A stretch of DNA of 36,455 nt from DATAVB01 sp040414495. GTDB lineage: Bacteria > Actinomycetota > Actinomycetes > Mycobacteriales > QHCD01. Location of the stretch: assembly GCA_040414495.1 (NCBI GenBank), contig JBEDUI010000089.1, forward strand, positions 1-36,455, read 5' to 3'. Below the pieces are notes generated by a model, which did no database searches, was not told the origin of the DNA, and saw only the letters and a list, made by a program, of their open reading frames with translations. The translations under genes and the position numbers were made by a program. The stretch's first letter is position 1; each line of letters opens with the position of its first letter. Shown one piece after another: positions 1-8,627 of the stretch.

Positions 1-411
1 CGTTCGGCTGCGCGGCACATGATCCCTCGTAATGAGGGCGTGATCATGACCGTCAGCGCGCTCCCGGCCCGTACCGGTACGCCGTTGAATGGCGGCTACG
101 GTCCGGCGAATGCGGCCAAGGAGGCAATGACCCGGGATATGTCGGTGGAATTCGCCCCACACGGTATTCGCGTGCTCGGCCTGCGTCCGCACGGAATGCC
201 TGACACCACGACGATGCGGGAAGTCTTCGAGGCCAAGAAACGTGGCATGAGCTGGGATCAGTTCGGCGAATTCCTGGCCAGCACGACCCACCGGCATCGG
301 GTCATGGAACTCGATGAGGTCGCGAACGTGGCCGTGTTCCTGGCCTCGGATCGGGCCAGCGGGATCACCGGCACGACGGTCAACCTGACCATGGGCGGCG
401 CCCCGGATTAA
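1..411 (+). CDS. Short-chain dehydrogenase/reductase, C-terminal part (5' end outside window)
   Basis: The open frame runs in from base 1, so this is the C-terminal ~136 residues of an SDR-family oxidoreductase (Rossmann fold, NAD(P)-dependent). Counting from the first codon, the VSA serine region (S19), the tyrosine Y33 and the helix leading to EFAPHGIRVLGLRP are typical of classical SDRs, as is the end FLASDRASGITGTTVNLTMGG. The catalytic motif is Tyr-x3-Lys in active SDRs; here it reads YGPAN, so Asn37 stands where Lys should be. A lysine occurs three residues later (K40) but is out of register. The protein may therefore be inactive, have altered chemistry or bind ligand only. Substrate unknown. 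Confidence 0.85.
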   Translation, partial: RSAARHMIPRNEGVIMTVSALPARTGTPLNGGYGPANAAKEAMTRDMSVEFAPHGIRVLGLRPHGMPDTTTMREVFEAKKRGMSWDQFGEFLASTTHRHRVMELDEVANVAVFLASDRASGITGTTVNLTMGGAPD

Positions 412-432
412 GTCCGGTGCCGGTTTCGGCGC

Positions 433-461
433 GTGACCGGGACGATCCGGCCATCTAGAGT
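433..461 (+). promoter_or_regulatory. Candidate sigma70-type promoter for the TIM-barrel gene
   Basis: GTGACC (433-438) and TAGAGT (456-461) are separated by 17 bp, in the gap between the SDR stop and the next start. The -10 fits the actinobacterial TAGRNT style; the -35 matches TTGACA at four of six positions. Transcription would begin near 468, giving a leader of about 34 nt. Inferred from sequence only. Confidence 0.35.
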
Positions 462-501
462 TCGGCAGAGATGCCAGACCGAGCCAAGGGAGTGACGCTC
501 A

Positions 502-1302
502 ATGAAGGCCGTGTCCAGCTGGTCCCTGCACCGCACGCTCGGGTCCTACAACTCCGGCGATTCCGCGGCGGCCCCGGCAACGACATTCGCCCCGACGAAC
601 GGCGGCCTCCCGCTGCTGGAACTGCCGGCGCAGCTGCGCAGCCGGGGTTACGACACCCTTCAGATCTGTCATTTCCACCTGCCGAGCCGCGACCGGCGGT
701 ACCTGGCCGACCTCCGCGATGCGCTGGCCGCGTCGTACATCAGCCTGGACGCCATATTGATCGATGATGGCGACCTCACCGATCCGAGCGACGCCGACGC
801 GCACCAGGCCTGGATCGCCGGCTGGCTGGACGATTCGGCCGCGCTGGGGGCGAAACGGGCCCGGGTCATCGCCGGAAAGCAGACCCCGACGCCGGCTCGG
901 TTGGCCGAAAGCGGACGCCGGCTGGGCAATCTCGCGGCCGAACACGGCGATATCCGGGTAGTGACCGAGAACTGGTTCGCGCTGACTCCCGGCGCGGCCG
1001 AGGTGCACGCCGTCCTCGACGCGGCCGACGGGCAGATCGGTTTTCTGATCGACCTGGGCAACTGGCGGGGGCCGGACAAGTACGAGCAGTTGGCGCAGGT
1101 CGCGGCGCGGGCCGAAACCTGCCACGCCAAATGCCATTTCGAGGCCGGCGAACCCGACGCGACCGATTACGCCAAGTCGTTGGGGACGTTGCGCAACGTC
1201 GAATACGGCGGCCCGCTCGCGCTGGTTTACGACGGCGACCGCGAGGATGAATGGGGCAACCTGGATCGCGAATACGCCATCACTCAGGACGTATTCGGCT
1301 GA
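502..1302 (+). CDS. Sugar phosphate isomerase/epimerase-like TIM-barrel protein
   Basis: A 266-residue protein resembling the xylose-isomerase-like TIM-barrel family (AP_endonuc_2), which isomerises or epimerises sugars and related polyols using a divalent metal. Family-like signs are a strand ending in VVTENWF, which supplies a probable metal-binding Glu, then FLIDLGNWRG and the late CHAKCHF strand with its histidine. Length is normal for the family. The ATG at 502 has AAGGGAG 9 nt upstream (486-492). No signal peptide, so cytoplasmic. Its 3' end overlaps the convergent response regulator gene by 19 bp. The exact substrate cannot be read from sequence; it stands alone after the SDR, and the two could act in one sugar-conversion pathway. 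Confidence 0.8.
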   Translation: MKAVSSWSLHRTLGSYNSGDSAAAPATTFAPTNGGLPLLELPAQLRSRGYDTLQICHFHLPSRDRRYLADLRDALAASYISLDAILIDDGDLTDPSDADAHQAWIAGWLDDSAALGAKRARVIAGKQTPTPARLAESGRRLGNLAAEHGDIRVVTENWFALTPGAAEVHAVLDAADGQIGFLIDLGNWRGPDKYEQLAQVAARAETCHAKCHFEAGEPDATDYAKSLGTLRNVEYGGPLALVYDGDREDEWGNLDREYAITQDVFG

Positions 1303-1955
1303 ACCAAACCGGTTTGATAGGCGATCACGACCAACTGGGCCCGGTCGCGAGCGTTCAGCTTGACCATGGCCCGGTTGACGTGCGTCTTCACCGTGGCTGG
1401 GCTGAGCACCAGCTGGGCGGCAATGTCGTCATTGGACAGTCCACCCGCGACCAACGCGACGATCTCCCGTTCCCGCTTGGTCAGCGCGGCCAATTGCGGC
1501 GGCCGCGGCGGATCGGTGTGCTCGGGAAAGGCCAGGTATCGGGTGATCAGCGTCCGGGTGGCGGCCGGCGAAAGCAGCGCCTCACCGCGGCTGATCACCC
1601 GTATCGCGGCCAGCAACTCCTCCGGCTGCGCGCTTTTCCCGAGAAAGCCGCTCGCGCCGTAACGTAACGCCTGGAATACGTACTCATCGATTTCGAACGT
1701 GGTGAGTATCAGGACCCGTACGCCGGCCAAATCCTCATCGGCGCTGATCATTCTCGTGGCAGCGAGCCCGTCCAACCCAGGCATCCGGATATCCATCACC
1801 ACGACATCGGCCTGGCTCGAGCGGGCCAATTGCACAGCCTCGTGCCCATCAGACGCCTCGCCCACGACCTCAAGGTCGGGCTGACTATTGATCAGCACTG
1901 TGAAACCGCTACGCAGCAACGGTTGGTCATCGGCCAGCAGCACCCGAATTGTCAC
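1284..1955 (-). CDS. NarL/LuxR-family response regulator
   Basis: A 223-residue two-component response regulator. The N-terminal receiver domain has the acidic pair D9/D10, phospho-acceptor D55 (VVVMDIRMPG), T85 and K107. The C-terminal LuxR-type helix-turn-helix spans about 155-215 (LTKREREIVALVAGGLSNDDIAAQL, then the recognition helix SPATVKTHVNRAM). Start: GTG at 1955, which overlaps the TGA of the kinase gene as GTGA and implies translational coupling; an upstream in-frame ATG at 1988 would add 11 unrelated residues. It should be phosphorylated by the adjacent kinase and regulate DNA targets, most simply the divergent ABC-2 transporter at 3318-4764. The last 19 bp overlap the convergent gene. 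Confidence 0.95.
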   Translation of the reverse strand: MTIRVLLADDQPLLRSGFTVLINSQPDLEVVGEASDGHEAVQLARSSQADVVVMDIRMPGLDGLAATRMISADEDLAGVRVLILTTFEIDEYVFQALRYGASGFLGKSAQPEELLAAIRVISRGEALLSPAATRTLITRYLAFPEHTDPPRPPQLAALTKREREIVALVAGGLSNDDIAAQLVLSPATVKTHVNRAMVKLNARDRAQLVVIAYQTGLVQPNTS

Positions 1956-3163
1956 GAGCTGCCCGCTACTAGCGGAATGATGGCACACACCCGGAAGCCA
2001 CGATCAGAAGGTCCGGCGTGCAATGAGCCGCCGAGTGCGCCGACCCGTTCCCGCATTCCGACAATGCCATGCCCATCGCGGATCGGACCCAAGCGCGGAC
2101 CATCGTCATCAACCGTGATCCGGAGCAATTCCGCTTCGTACGCAACACGAATTCGGGCCGTTTTCGATTCGGCATGCTTGCAGATATTCGTCAATGATTC
2201 CTGCACGACGCGGTACGCGGTCAAATCGGCGGCCGGAGGCAGGTTTTGAGCCGCGCCGGTCACCAGTTCATCGATATCCAGGCCGGACCGGCGAAATGAC
2301 GCGATGAGCTCGGTCAGGCTGCGCAGGCCCAGCGCCGGCGTGACCGGGGCGACCGGCTCGCCGGGCATGCGCAGCAGGCCGATGGTGTCCCGTAATTCGT
2401 CGAGGGCGCTGCGGGTCGCGGTGTTGATATGGCCCAATGCGGTACGGGCCTGATCCGGGTCGGCATCGAGCAGATAGCGCGCCGCCGCGGCCTGGACGTT
2501 GATCAGCGCCAGGTGATGGCCGACGCTGTCGTGCAGGTCGCGGGCGATACGCAGCCGTTCGTCGGTCACCCGGCGTTGCGCCTCCAGTTCGCGGGTCTGC
2601 TCGGCCCGGCGGGCCCGTTCCTCGACCTCGGCCAGGTACGAGCGGCGGTTGCGGGCCGCATCCCCCGCCGCCACGGCCAACCCGCCCAGCGCGGCCAACG
2701 TCAGATTGTCCGGCCCGATCCACGAGTCCGGCTTGGCCACCATGTGTACGCCGGCCAGCGCCAGCACGGCCAGACCACCGATCAGCAACGCCCGCCGGCG
2801 CTGCGTACCCTCCGCGACCGTATAGAGCGCGATCAACGGCGCCAGCACCACCAGCAGGTCGCCGTGACCGGACAGCTGCGCCATGCACACTTCGGCGGCG
2901 AGCAGGGTCGTCACCAACACCAGGACCGGGTACCGCCGGCGCAGCACCAACATGCCGCTGGCGACCACGGTGCACACCACCGCCAGCCAGTTCGGCGGAC
3001 CGCTGGACTCGGCCGGACCGGTCATTGAGGCCAACAGGCTGACCAGGAACACGCCGACCGCCAGGCCCGCGTCGAAGCCGTACGGGTGGTCACGGGCGCT
3101 GCGGCGCAGCCGGTCCGGGAAGCTCGGAGCCGCCTGCAGATTCGCATTCGCGGCGATAGTCAT
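1952..3163 (-). CDS. Sensor histidine kinase (HisKA_3 type)
   Basis: A 403-residue membrane histidine kinase. Residues ~30-165 hold several hydrophobic segments without an obvious large extracellular domain, so it probably senses within or close to the membrane. A coiled-coil-like linker (~172-205) leads to the HisKA_3 motif RIARDLHDSVGHHLA with phospho-accepting H211. The HATPase domain follows, with an N-box (VVQESLTNICKHAE, N327), a G1 box (DDDGP, 352-356) and GHGIVGMRERV (364-374). Start: ATG at 3163. Longer in-frame starts would run into the divergent transporter's promoter and add residues without family resemblance. No strong ribosome site is visible. Partner of the downstream response regulator. 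Confidence 0.93.
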   Translation of the reverse strand: MTIAANANLQAAPSFPDRLRRSARDHPYGFDAGLAVGVFLVSLLASMTGPAESSGPPNWLAVVCTVVASGMLVLRRRYPVLVLVTTLLAAEVCMAQLSGHGDLLVVLAPLIALYTVAEGTQRRRALLIGGLAVLALAGVHMVAKPDSWIGPDNLTLAALGGLAVAAGDAARNRRSYLAEVEERARRAEQTRELEAQRRVTDERLRIARDLHDSVGHHLALINVQAAAARYLLDADPDQARTALGHINTATRSALDELRDTIGLLRMPGEPVAPVTPALGLRSLTELIASFRRSGLDIDELVTGAAQNLPPAADLTAYRVVQESLTNICKHAESKTARIRVAYEAELLRITVDDDGPRLGPIRDGHGIVGMRERVGALGGSLHAGPSDRGFRVCAIIPLVAGSS

Positions 3164-3212
3164 GCCATCACGATAGATATCTCGTGACCGCCGCGCGCCG
3201 ATATCAGGCGGC

Positions 3213-3230
3213 ATACCGCAACCGCGGTAT
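3213..3230. promoter_or_regulatory. Palindrome in the divergent kinase/transporter promoter region
   Basis: ATACCGC (3213-3219) and GCGGTAT (3224-3230) form a perfect 7-bp inverted repeat around AACC. It lies midway in the 154-bp region between the kinase start (3163) and the ABC transporter start (3318). Location and symmetry suit a dimeric NarL-type regulator; this is inference. Confidence 0.4.
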
Positions 3231-3317
3231 TCGGAAAATGCCGCGGCCGGCTGACGACGACCGGTACCCGCCGACGCCACGCTGAGCTCCCCTACCACTC
3301 GACAACCAGGGGGTCGC

Positions 3318-4040
3318 ATGACGGACATTTCGGTGCGCGGATTGGGAAAGACGTACGGGCAGGTGGCGGCCGTCACCGATCTGAGCTTCACGGTGCCGGC
3401 CGGCCAGGTAACCGGATTTCTCGGTCCCAACGGCGCCGGCAAGACCACTACGTTACGAATTCTCCTCGGGCTGGTCCGGGCCAGCACCGGCGAGGCGTTG
3501 ATCGGCGGGCACCGTTACGACGAGTTGCCGCGGCCACGGAAGATCGTCGGCGCGGTGCTGGAAGACACCGGGTTCCACCCGGGCCGGACCGGTCGGAACC
3601 ATCTGCGCATCCTGGCCAGCGCCGGTGATCTGCCGGCCGGCCGGGTCGCCGAGGTACTCGATCTGGTTGACCTGACCGCGGCGGCCGACCGCAGAGTGCG
3701 TGGCTATTCGCTGGGCATGCGGCAACGGCTGGGCCTGGCCGCCGCCCTGCTCGGCGACCCCGAGGTGCTCATCCTCGACGAGCCGGCCAATGGGCTCGAT
3801 CCGGCCGGCGTGGCCGCGCTGCGCGAATTGCTGCGGCAGCTGGCCGGTGAGGGCCGGACGGTGCTGGTCTCCAGCCACGTGTTGAGCGAGGTCGCCCAGA
3901 CCGTGGATCGGGTCGTCATTATCAGCGCCGGCCGATTGCGGTTCGCCGGGCCGCTGACCGAATTGGGCGATGGCTTGGAAAAGACGTTCCTGCATCTGAC
4001 CAGTGACCCGGCAAGGAGCCCCGATGCTCATTCTCGTTAA
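3318..4040 (+). CDS. ABC transporter ATP-binding protein (ABC-2 exporter)
   Basis: A 240-residue ATPase of the ABC-2 export class. Walker A is GPNGAGKTT (36-44), the signature YSLGMRQRLGLA (130-141), Walker B VLILDEP (150-156), and the switch histidine lies in VLVSSHVLSEV. The SLGMRQR form of the signature is usual for drug, lantibiotic or lipid exporters of the DrrA/NatA type. The ATG at 3318 has AGGGGG at 3308-3313. The gene overlaps the permease start by 17 bp, so the two form an operon. Divergence from the histidine kinase pair suggests that the two-component system controls this exporter in response to an envelope-active compound. Substrate unknown. Confidence 0.95.
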   Translation: MTDISVRGLGKTYGQVAAVTDLSFTVPAGQVTGFLGPNGAGKTTTLRILLGLVRASTGEALIGGHRYDELPRPRKIVGAVLEDTGFHPGRTGRNHLRILASAGDLPAGRVAEVLDLVDLTAAADRRVRGYSLGMRQRLGLAAALLGDPEVLILDEPANGLDPAGVAALRELLRQLAGEGRTVLVSSHVLSEVAQTVDRVVIISAGRLRFAGPLTELGDGLEKTFLHLTSDPARSPDAHSR

Positions 4041-4764
4041 AGCCGAATTCCTGAAGCTTCGGACGATTCGCGGTCCGTGGCTGTTGTTGGCGATCGCGCC
4101 GCTCGTGGTCGTAGCCGGCGTGAGCGGCCTGGTTATCTCCGGCAACAAGACGCTGAATGCCAGCGTGCAGAGCGATGCGTTGGCGCACGTCGGTCTGACC
4201 TCGATCATCATGTTGCTATTTGGCATTCTGGCCGTGTCCGGGGAATACCGGAATCGGACGATCGCCGACACATACCTGACCGATCCTCGTCGCGGCACGA
4301 CCATTGCCGCCAAGCTCGTGGTATATCCGGCCATTGCGACGGTTTCAGCGATCCTCTGCAGCATTGTCGGCGTACTTACGGCGGCGGCGTGGTGGGCCGG
4401 GAAAGGTTCGTCGCTGGTCTGGTCCGCATCCGGTATGCGGGACACGATCGTCGGCTCGATCGTCTGGAACATCGGGTTCGCCGCGCTCGGCGTGGCGCTC
4501 GGCGCGCTGATCCGTAATCTGGCCGCGGCCATTGCGACGGCGCTGGCCTGGATCGCTTTGGTGGAAGGCGTTGTCGGGCAGCTGCTCGGGGACAGTCTCG
4601 GCAAATGGCTGCCGTTCAACGCCGGCCGGGCGCTCGGCGCATCGGCCAGCGACGCATCGAGCGATCTGTTGTCCCGATCGGCCGGTGCGCTGGTATTGAT
4701 CGTTTACGTGCTCGTCGGCGCGGTCGCGGCGCTCGTCGCGGCCCGCCGTCGCGATGTGGGGTGA
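4024..4764 (+). CDS. ABC-2 type transporter permease
   Basis: A 246-residue integral membrane protein with about six hydrophobic segments, beginning MLILVKAEFLKLRTIRGPW. The short amphipathic N-terminus with EFLKLRT, followed by a membrane helix, is characteristic of ABC-2 permeases. GILAVSGEYRNRTIADTYL is the usual cytoplasmic loop (EYR...T) that couples to the ATPase. Start: ATG 4024 with AAGGAG at 4013-4018; an in-frame ATG at 4003 lacks such a site. It overlaps the end of the ATPase gene, so one ATPase dimer plus two copies of this permease is the likely transporter. Confidence 0.9.
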   Translation: MLILVKAEFLKLRTIRGPWLLLAIAPLVVVAGVSGLVISGNKTLNASVQSDALAHVGLTSIIMLLFGILAVSGEYRNRTIADTYLTDPRRGTTIAAKLVVYPAIATVSAILCSIVGVLTAAAWWAGKGSSLVWSASGMRDTIVGSIVWNIGFAALGVALGALIRNLAAAIATALAWIALVEGVVGQLLGDSLGKWLPFNAGRALGASASDASSDLLSRSAGALVLIVYVLVGAVAALVAARRRDVG

Positions 4765-4952
4765 AAACCAGGTGAGATCCGCACAGCGGGCTGCTAGCCT
4801 GACCGACAATCCGAGGAAAGGCGATTGGATTGCGCGAATGACATCGCCGTGTCGAGATAACAACGGCCGCTAGGGCACACCTGCGCCACGCGTTTCGCGC
4901 GGCCGGTCAATGTGACATGTACGCCTCAGAGCGTGCCGGCTTTGTTATGTCG

Positions 4953-4990
4953 CACACCCGGTAGGTGTGTCTGGATTTCTCTTGTCCAGA
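4953..4990. promoter_or_regulatory. Two consecutive inverted repeats upstream of the second ABC exporter
   Basis: First repeat: CACACC (4953-4958) and GGTGTG (4964-4969) around 5 bp. Second repeat, beginning one base later: TCTGGA (4970-4975) and TCCAGA (4985-4990) around 9 bp. They end about 20 bp before the GTG start at 5012. They could be operator sites for a dimeric repressor or two small leader hairpins next to the ribosome site GGAGG (5003-5007). The rest of the gap 4765-5011 shows nothing else convincing. Confidence 0.4.
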
Positions 4991-5011
4991 AAGCACCTAT
5001 GTGGAGGCTGC

Positions 5012-6036
<1,025 letters not shown>

Positions 6037-6040
<4 letters not shown>

Positions 6041-6846
6041 GAATACGGCGCCAGTTCCGGATTTTGCGGCGCATGACCGCGGCGGATCTGGCCTCGAATC
6101 TGGTGTACCGGAGCGCGTTCGTGTTTTTCATGCTGAACACGATCGCGGTGCCGGTCATCTCGCTGCTGGTGTGGCGGGCGGCGCTGGCCAGTGGCGCGCA
6201 CCTGCCGGTCAACCGGGAATATCTGACCACCTATTTCGTGATCCTGAGCTTCGTCTCCATGGCGACCTCGTCGTGGCTGGCGCCTTTTCTGTCTGAGGAC
6301 ATTCGGCTGGGGAAGCTCTCGATCTGGATGATCCGGCCGGCGTCGCTGTTGCACGAACTGGTCGCCAACAACCTGTCAGAAAAGCTGCTCAAAACCGTGA
6401 TTCTGGTGCCGATGATCGGCGGGCTGTGGTTGATCTTCGCAGATTCGGTACGGCTGCCGACCGATCCGGTGCGCTGGATGTTGTTCGTGCCCAGCCTGGT
6501 ATTGGGCGCCGTGTTGGTATTCACGATGGACGTGATCATGGGGTCGCTCGCCTTCTGGCTCGACGACACCGGCGGCCTCATCCGGGCCCGGGTATTGATC
6601 GCGGACGTGCTGTCCGGGTCGATCGTGCCGTTGGCGTTGTTTCCGGCCTGGCTCCACGGATTCGTGACGGCACAGCCGTTTCGGTTCACCGTCTCGTTTC
6701 CGGTCGAAATCCTGACCGGCCAGCTTTCGCCGCACGCGATCGCGACCGGATTCGCCCTGCAGGCCGGGTATGTGTTGGCAGTGTGTGTGGCCGGCTGGGC
6801 CGTGTGGAACGCCGGGGTCAGGGCCTATTCCGCGGTGGGGGTGTGA
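6037..6846 (+). CDS. ABC-2 family permease, first of two (ABC2_membrane_6-like)
   Basis: A 269-residue membrane protein with about six hydrophobic segments and a basic cytoplasmic start (VRIRRQFRILRRMTAADLAS). DIRLGKLSIWMIRPASLLHEL is the characteristic cytoplasmic loop (G-x-L-x3-L-x-R-P) of these COG4587-type permeases. Start: GTG at 6037 overlapping the ATPase stop (GTGA), which indicates coupling; ATG at 6073 is possible but would remove the usual N-terminal amphipathic helix. It should pair with the next protein to make a heterodimeric channel driven by the 5012-6040 ATPase. Confidence 0.87.
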
Positions 6847-6847
6847 G

Positions 6848-7654
6848 ATGAGCTCTTACGGAAAGGTGCGACGACACCTGCGACTGTGGCGGCGTTTCTT
6901 CGTTCAGGCGGTGGTGCGGGACACCCATTACCGGGCTCATTTCGTGGCCACGATCGGGGTGGGAATCGTCGAGCTGACGATGGCGCTGATCCCGGTTTGG
7001 CTGCTGTTCGGCTATACCGGATCAGTACGTGGTTGGTCGCGGTCCGAGGTGATCGCGTTGGTCGGCATTTATCAGATGGTGACTGGTGTTTTGGCGACGT
7101 TCGTCGCCCCGAACCTGGGCCGAATGACCAACTACATCTCCCACGGTGAGCTGGATGGCGTTCTGCTACGACCGGTGTCCGGCCAGTTCTATGTGACCTT
7201 CCGGTGGATCGACCTTGGTCAACTCGGCAGCGTCGTCACCGGCGCGGTCGTGGTAGCGCTCGGTCTGGCCCGCGCCGGCGCCACGCCCGATCCGTCCGAC
7301 ATTGTGCGGGCGCTGTTATTGATTCTCAGCGGCCTGGTGCTGCTCACCTGCGTGTGGTCGGCGCTGACCTTTATCGCATTCTGGGTGCAGGTGGTCGCAA
7401 TGGTCGGAGAGACGTTCGTGACGGTGATGACGGCCGGGCAATATCCGCTCGCGTTCTTTCCCCGGCTGGTACGTGGTTTTCTCACCTTCGCCCTGCCGGT
7501 CGCTTTCGCCACGACGTTGCCGGCCCAGGCGCTCACCGGCGGCGTTGGCTGGTGGCCGGTCCTGGGTGGGCTGGGCCTGGCGCTCGTCGGGGCGCTCGCG
7601 GCCCGGGCGTTCTGGCAGCTGGGATTGCGTACCTACGCCAGTGCGAGCAGTTGA
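6848..7654 (+). CDS. ABC-2 family permease, second of two (ABC2_membrane_6-like)
   Basis: A 268-residue membrane protein of the same fold but clearly different sequence from its neighbour. The loop ISHGELDGVLLRPVSGQFYV repeats the G-x-L-D-x-L-L-x-R-P theme known for the COG3694 permeases. About six membrane segments. Start: ATG at 6848, one base after the preceding stop and preceded by the G-rich GGGGGTG; a far longer in-frame start would overlap the previous gene by ~75 bp. Third gene of the exporter operon 5012-7654; no accessory gene follows. Confidence 0.87.
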   Translation: MSSYGKVRRHLRLWRRFFVQAVVRDTHYRAHFVATIGVGIVELTMALIPVWLLFGYTGSVRGWSRSEVIALVGIYQMVTGVLATFVAPNLGRMTNYISHGELDGVLLRPVSGQFYVTFRWIDLGQLGSVVTGAVVVALGLARAGATPDPSDIVRALLLILSGLVLLTCVWSALTFIAFWVQVVAMVGETFVTVMTAGQYPLAFFPRLVRGFLTFALPVAFATTLPAQALTGGVGWWPVLGGLGLALVGALAARAFWQLGLRTYASASS

Positions 7655-7723
7655 TCGTGTCTGGTTCAGGCCATAGTTCCGGTCAAATGCGCGCGTAAAC
7701 TGCGGAAATACGTTTCAGTAGGC

Positions 7724-7747
7724 CCGGCCGGATCGAATTCCGGCCGG
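7724..7747. promoter_or_regulatory. 9-bp inverted repeat upstream of the GH16 gene
   Basis: CCGGCCGGA (7724-7732) and TCCGGCCGG (7739-7747) are perfect reverse complements around TCGAAT. They end 31 bp before the GH16 start. Either a terminator for the exporter operon ending at 7654 (no T-tract follows) or an operator in the GH16 leader. The rest of 7655-7778 shows only the ribosome site GAAAGGAAC. Confidence 0.45.
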
Positions 7748-7778
7748 TACCGCTCGCTGCATCGGAAAGGAACCAGCA

Positions 7779-8591
7779 ATGGGTAACCGTCCGAAAAGCC
7801 TGCTGGCCGCGCTGTTTGGCGCGGCTTTATTGATCATCGTCGGCAGCCTGCAAGGGACCGCGCACGCGGCTGCGAAGGCGTCCTCCTGGCACATGATCTG
7901 GTCCGACGAATTCGGCGGCAACCAACTCGATCAACACAAATGGAACGCCGAAAACATCGCCAGCCCGCGGAACAACGAACTCGAGTACTACATCCCGCGC
8001 AACGTCTCGGTAAGCGACGGCCATCTGACGCTGACCAGTAAGCATGAGGCGTACCAGGGCCAGGATTACACCTCAGCCGCGGTCGACACGTACCAGAAAT
8101 TCTCCTTCACCTACGGCAAGGTCGTGATCCGGGCCAAGCTTCCCCAGATGGGTCAGGGCATCTGGCCGGCGCTGTGGATGCTCGGCACCGGCTGCAATCC
8201 GGTCGGGCCGCCCTGCCCGTGGCCGGCCCAGGGCGCCAACGAGATCGACAATCTGGAGGCCATCAACACGCCGGACACGATGTATATGACGCCGCACTGG
8301 GGCAGCGAGCCCGGCCAGGATCTGACCACCGGCGGCTGCAGCTTCGGTGGCGTCGATTTCTCCGCCGGCTATCACGATTTCGGCATGGTGTGGAAGCCCG
8401 GCGGCGTGATCGACTGGTACGTCGATGGCCAGCAGCGGTGCGAGCGCTCGGCACCGGGATATTTCACCGGCCCGATGTACCTGATCTTCAACACGGCGAT
8501 CGGTGGTTCCTGGCCCGGTAACCCCGATGCCACAACGCCGTTCCCGCAGCACTTCGACATCGACTACGTCCGCGTCTACCAAGCCAATTGA
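7779..8591 (+). CDS. Secreted glycoside hydrolase family 16 (laminarinase/beta-glucanase-like)
   Basis: A 270-residue secreted enzyme. Residues 1-30 form a Sec signal peptide ending at AHA. The mature domain begins WHMIWSDEFGGNQLD, the classic GH16 entry. The catalytic motif is EIDNLE: nucleophile E155, helper D157 and acid/base E160, the ExDxxE pattern of the family. FSFTYGKVVIRAKLPQMGQGIWPALWML and the closing FDIDYVRVYQ are also typical. GH16 enzymes hydrolyse beta-1,3 or mixed beta-glucans, agars or carrageenans; this motif fits the beta-1,3(4)-glucanase side best. No carbohydrate-binding module. It precedes a large uptake locus and may generate oligosaccharides outside the cell. Confidence 0.93.
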   Translation: MGNRPKSLLAALFGAALLIIVGSLQGTAHAAAKASSWHMIWSDEFGGNQLDQHKWNAENIASPRNNELEYYIPRNVSVSDGHLTLTSKHEAYQGQDYTSAAVDTYQKFSFTYGKVVIRAKLPQMGQGIWPALWMLGTGCNPVGPPCPWPAQGANEIDNLEAINTPDTMYMTPHWGSEPGQDLTTGGCSFGGVDFSAGYHDFGMVWKPGGVIDWYVDGQQRCERSAPGYFTGPMYLIFNTAIGGSWPGNPDATTPFPQHFDIDYVRVYQAN

Positions 8592-8597
8592 TTGCCA

Positions 8598-8623
8598 GCC
8601 GGGGAATCCGAGGATTCCCCGGC
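8598..8623. terminator. Bidirectional stem-loop between GH16 and the solute-binding gene
   Basis: GCCGGGGAATCC (8598-8609) and GGATTCCCCGGC (8612-8623) form a perfect 12-bp stem with a tiny loop. It sits exactly between two convergent stop codons (8591 and 8628). No T-tract follows, which is common in high-GC actinobacteria. Confidence 0.8.
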
Positions 8624-8627
8624 CACA

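Noticed and set aside
3164..3487. N-terminal extension of the histidine kinase to 3487
   Set aside because: It would overlap the divergent ABC ATPase gene and its promoter, and adds residues with no kinase-like features.
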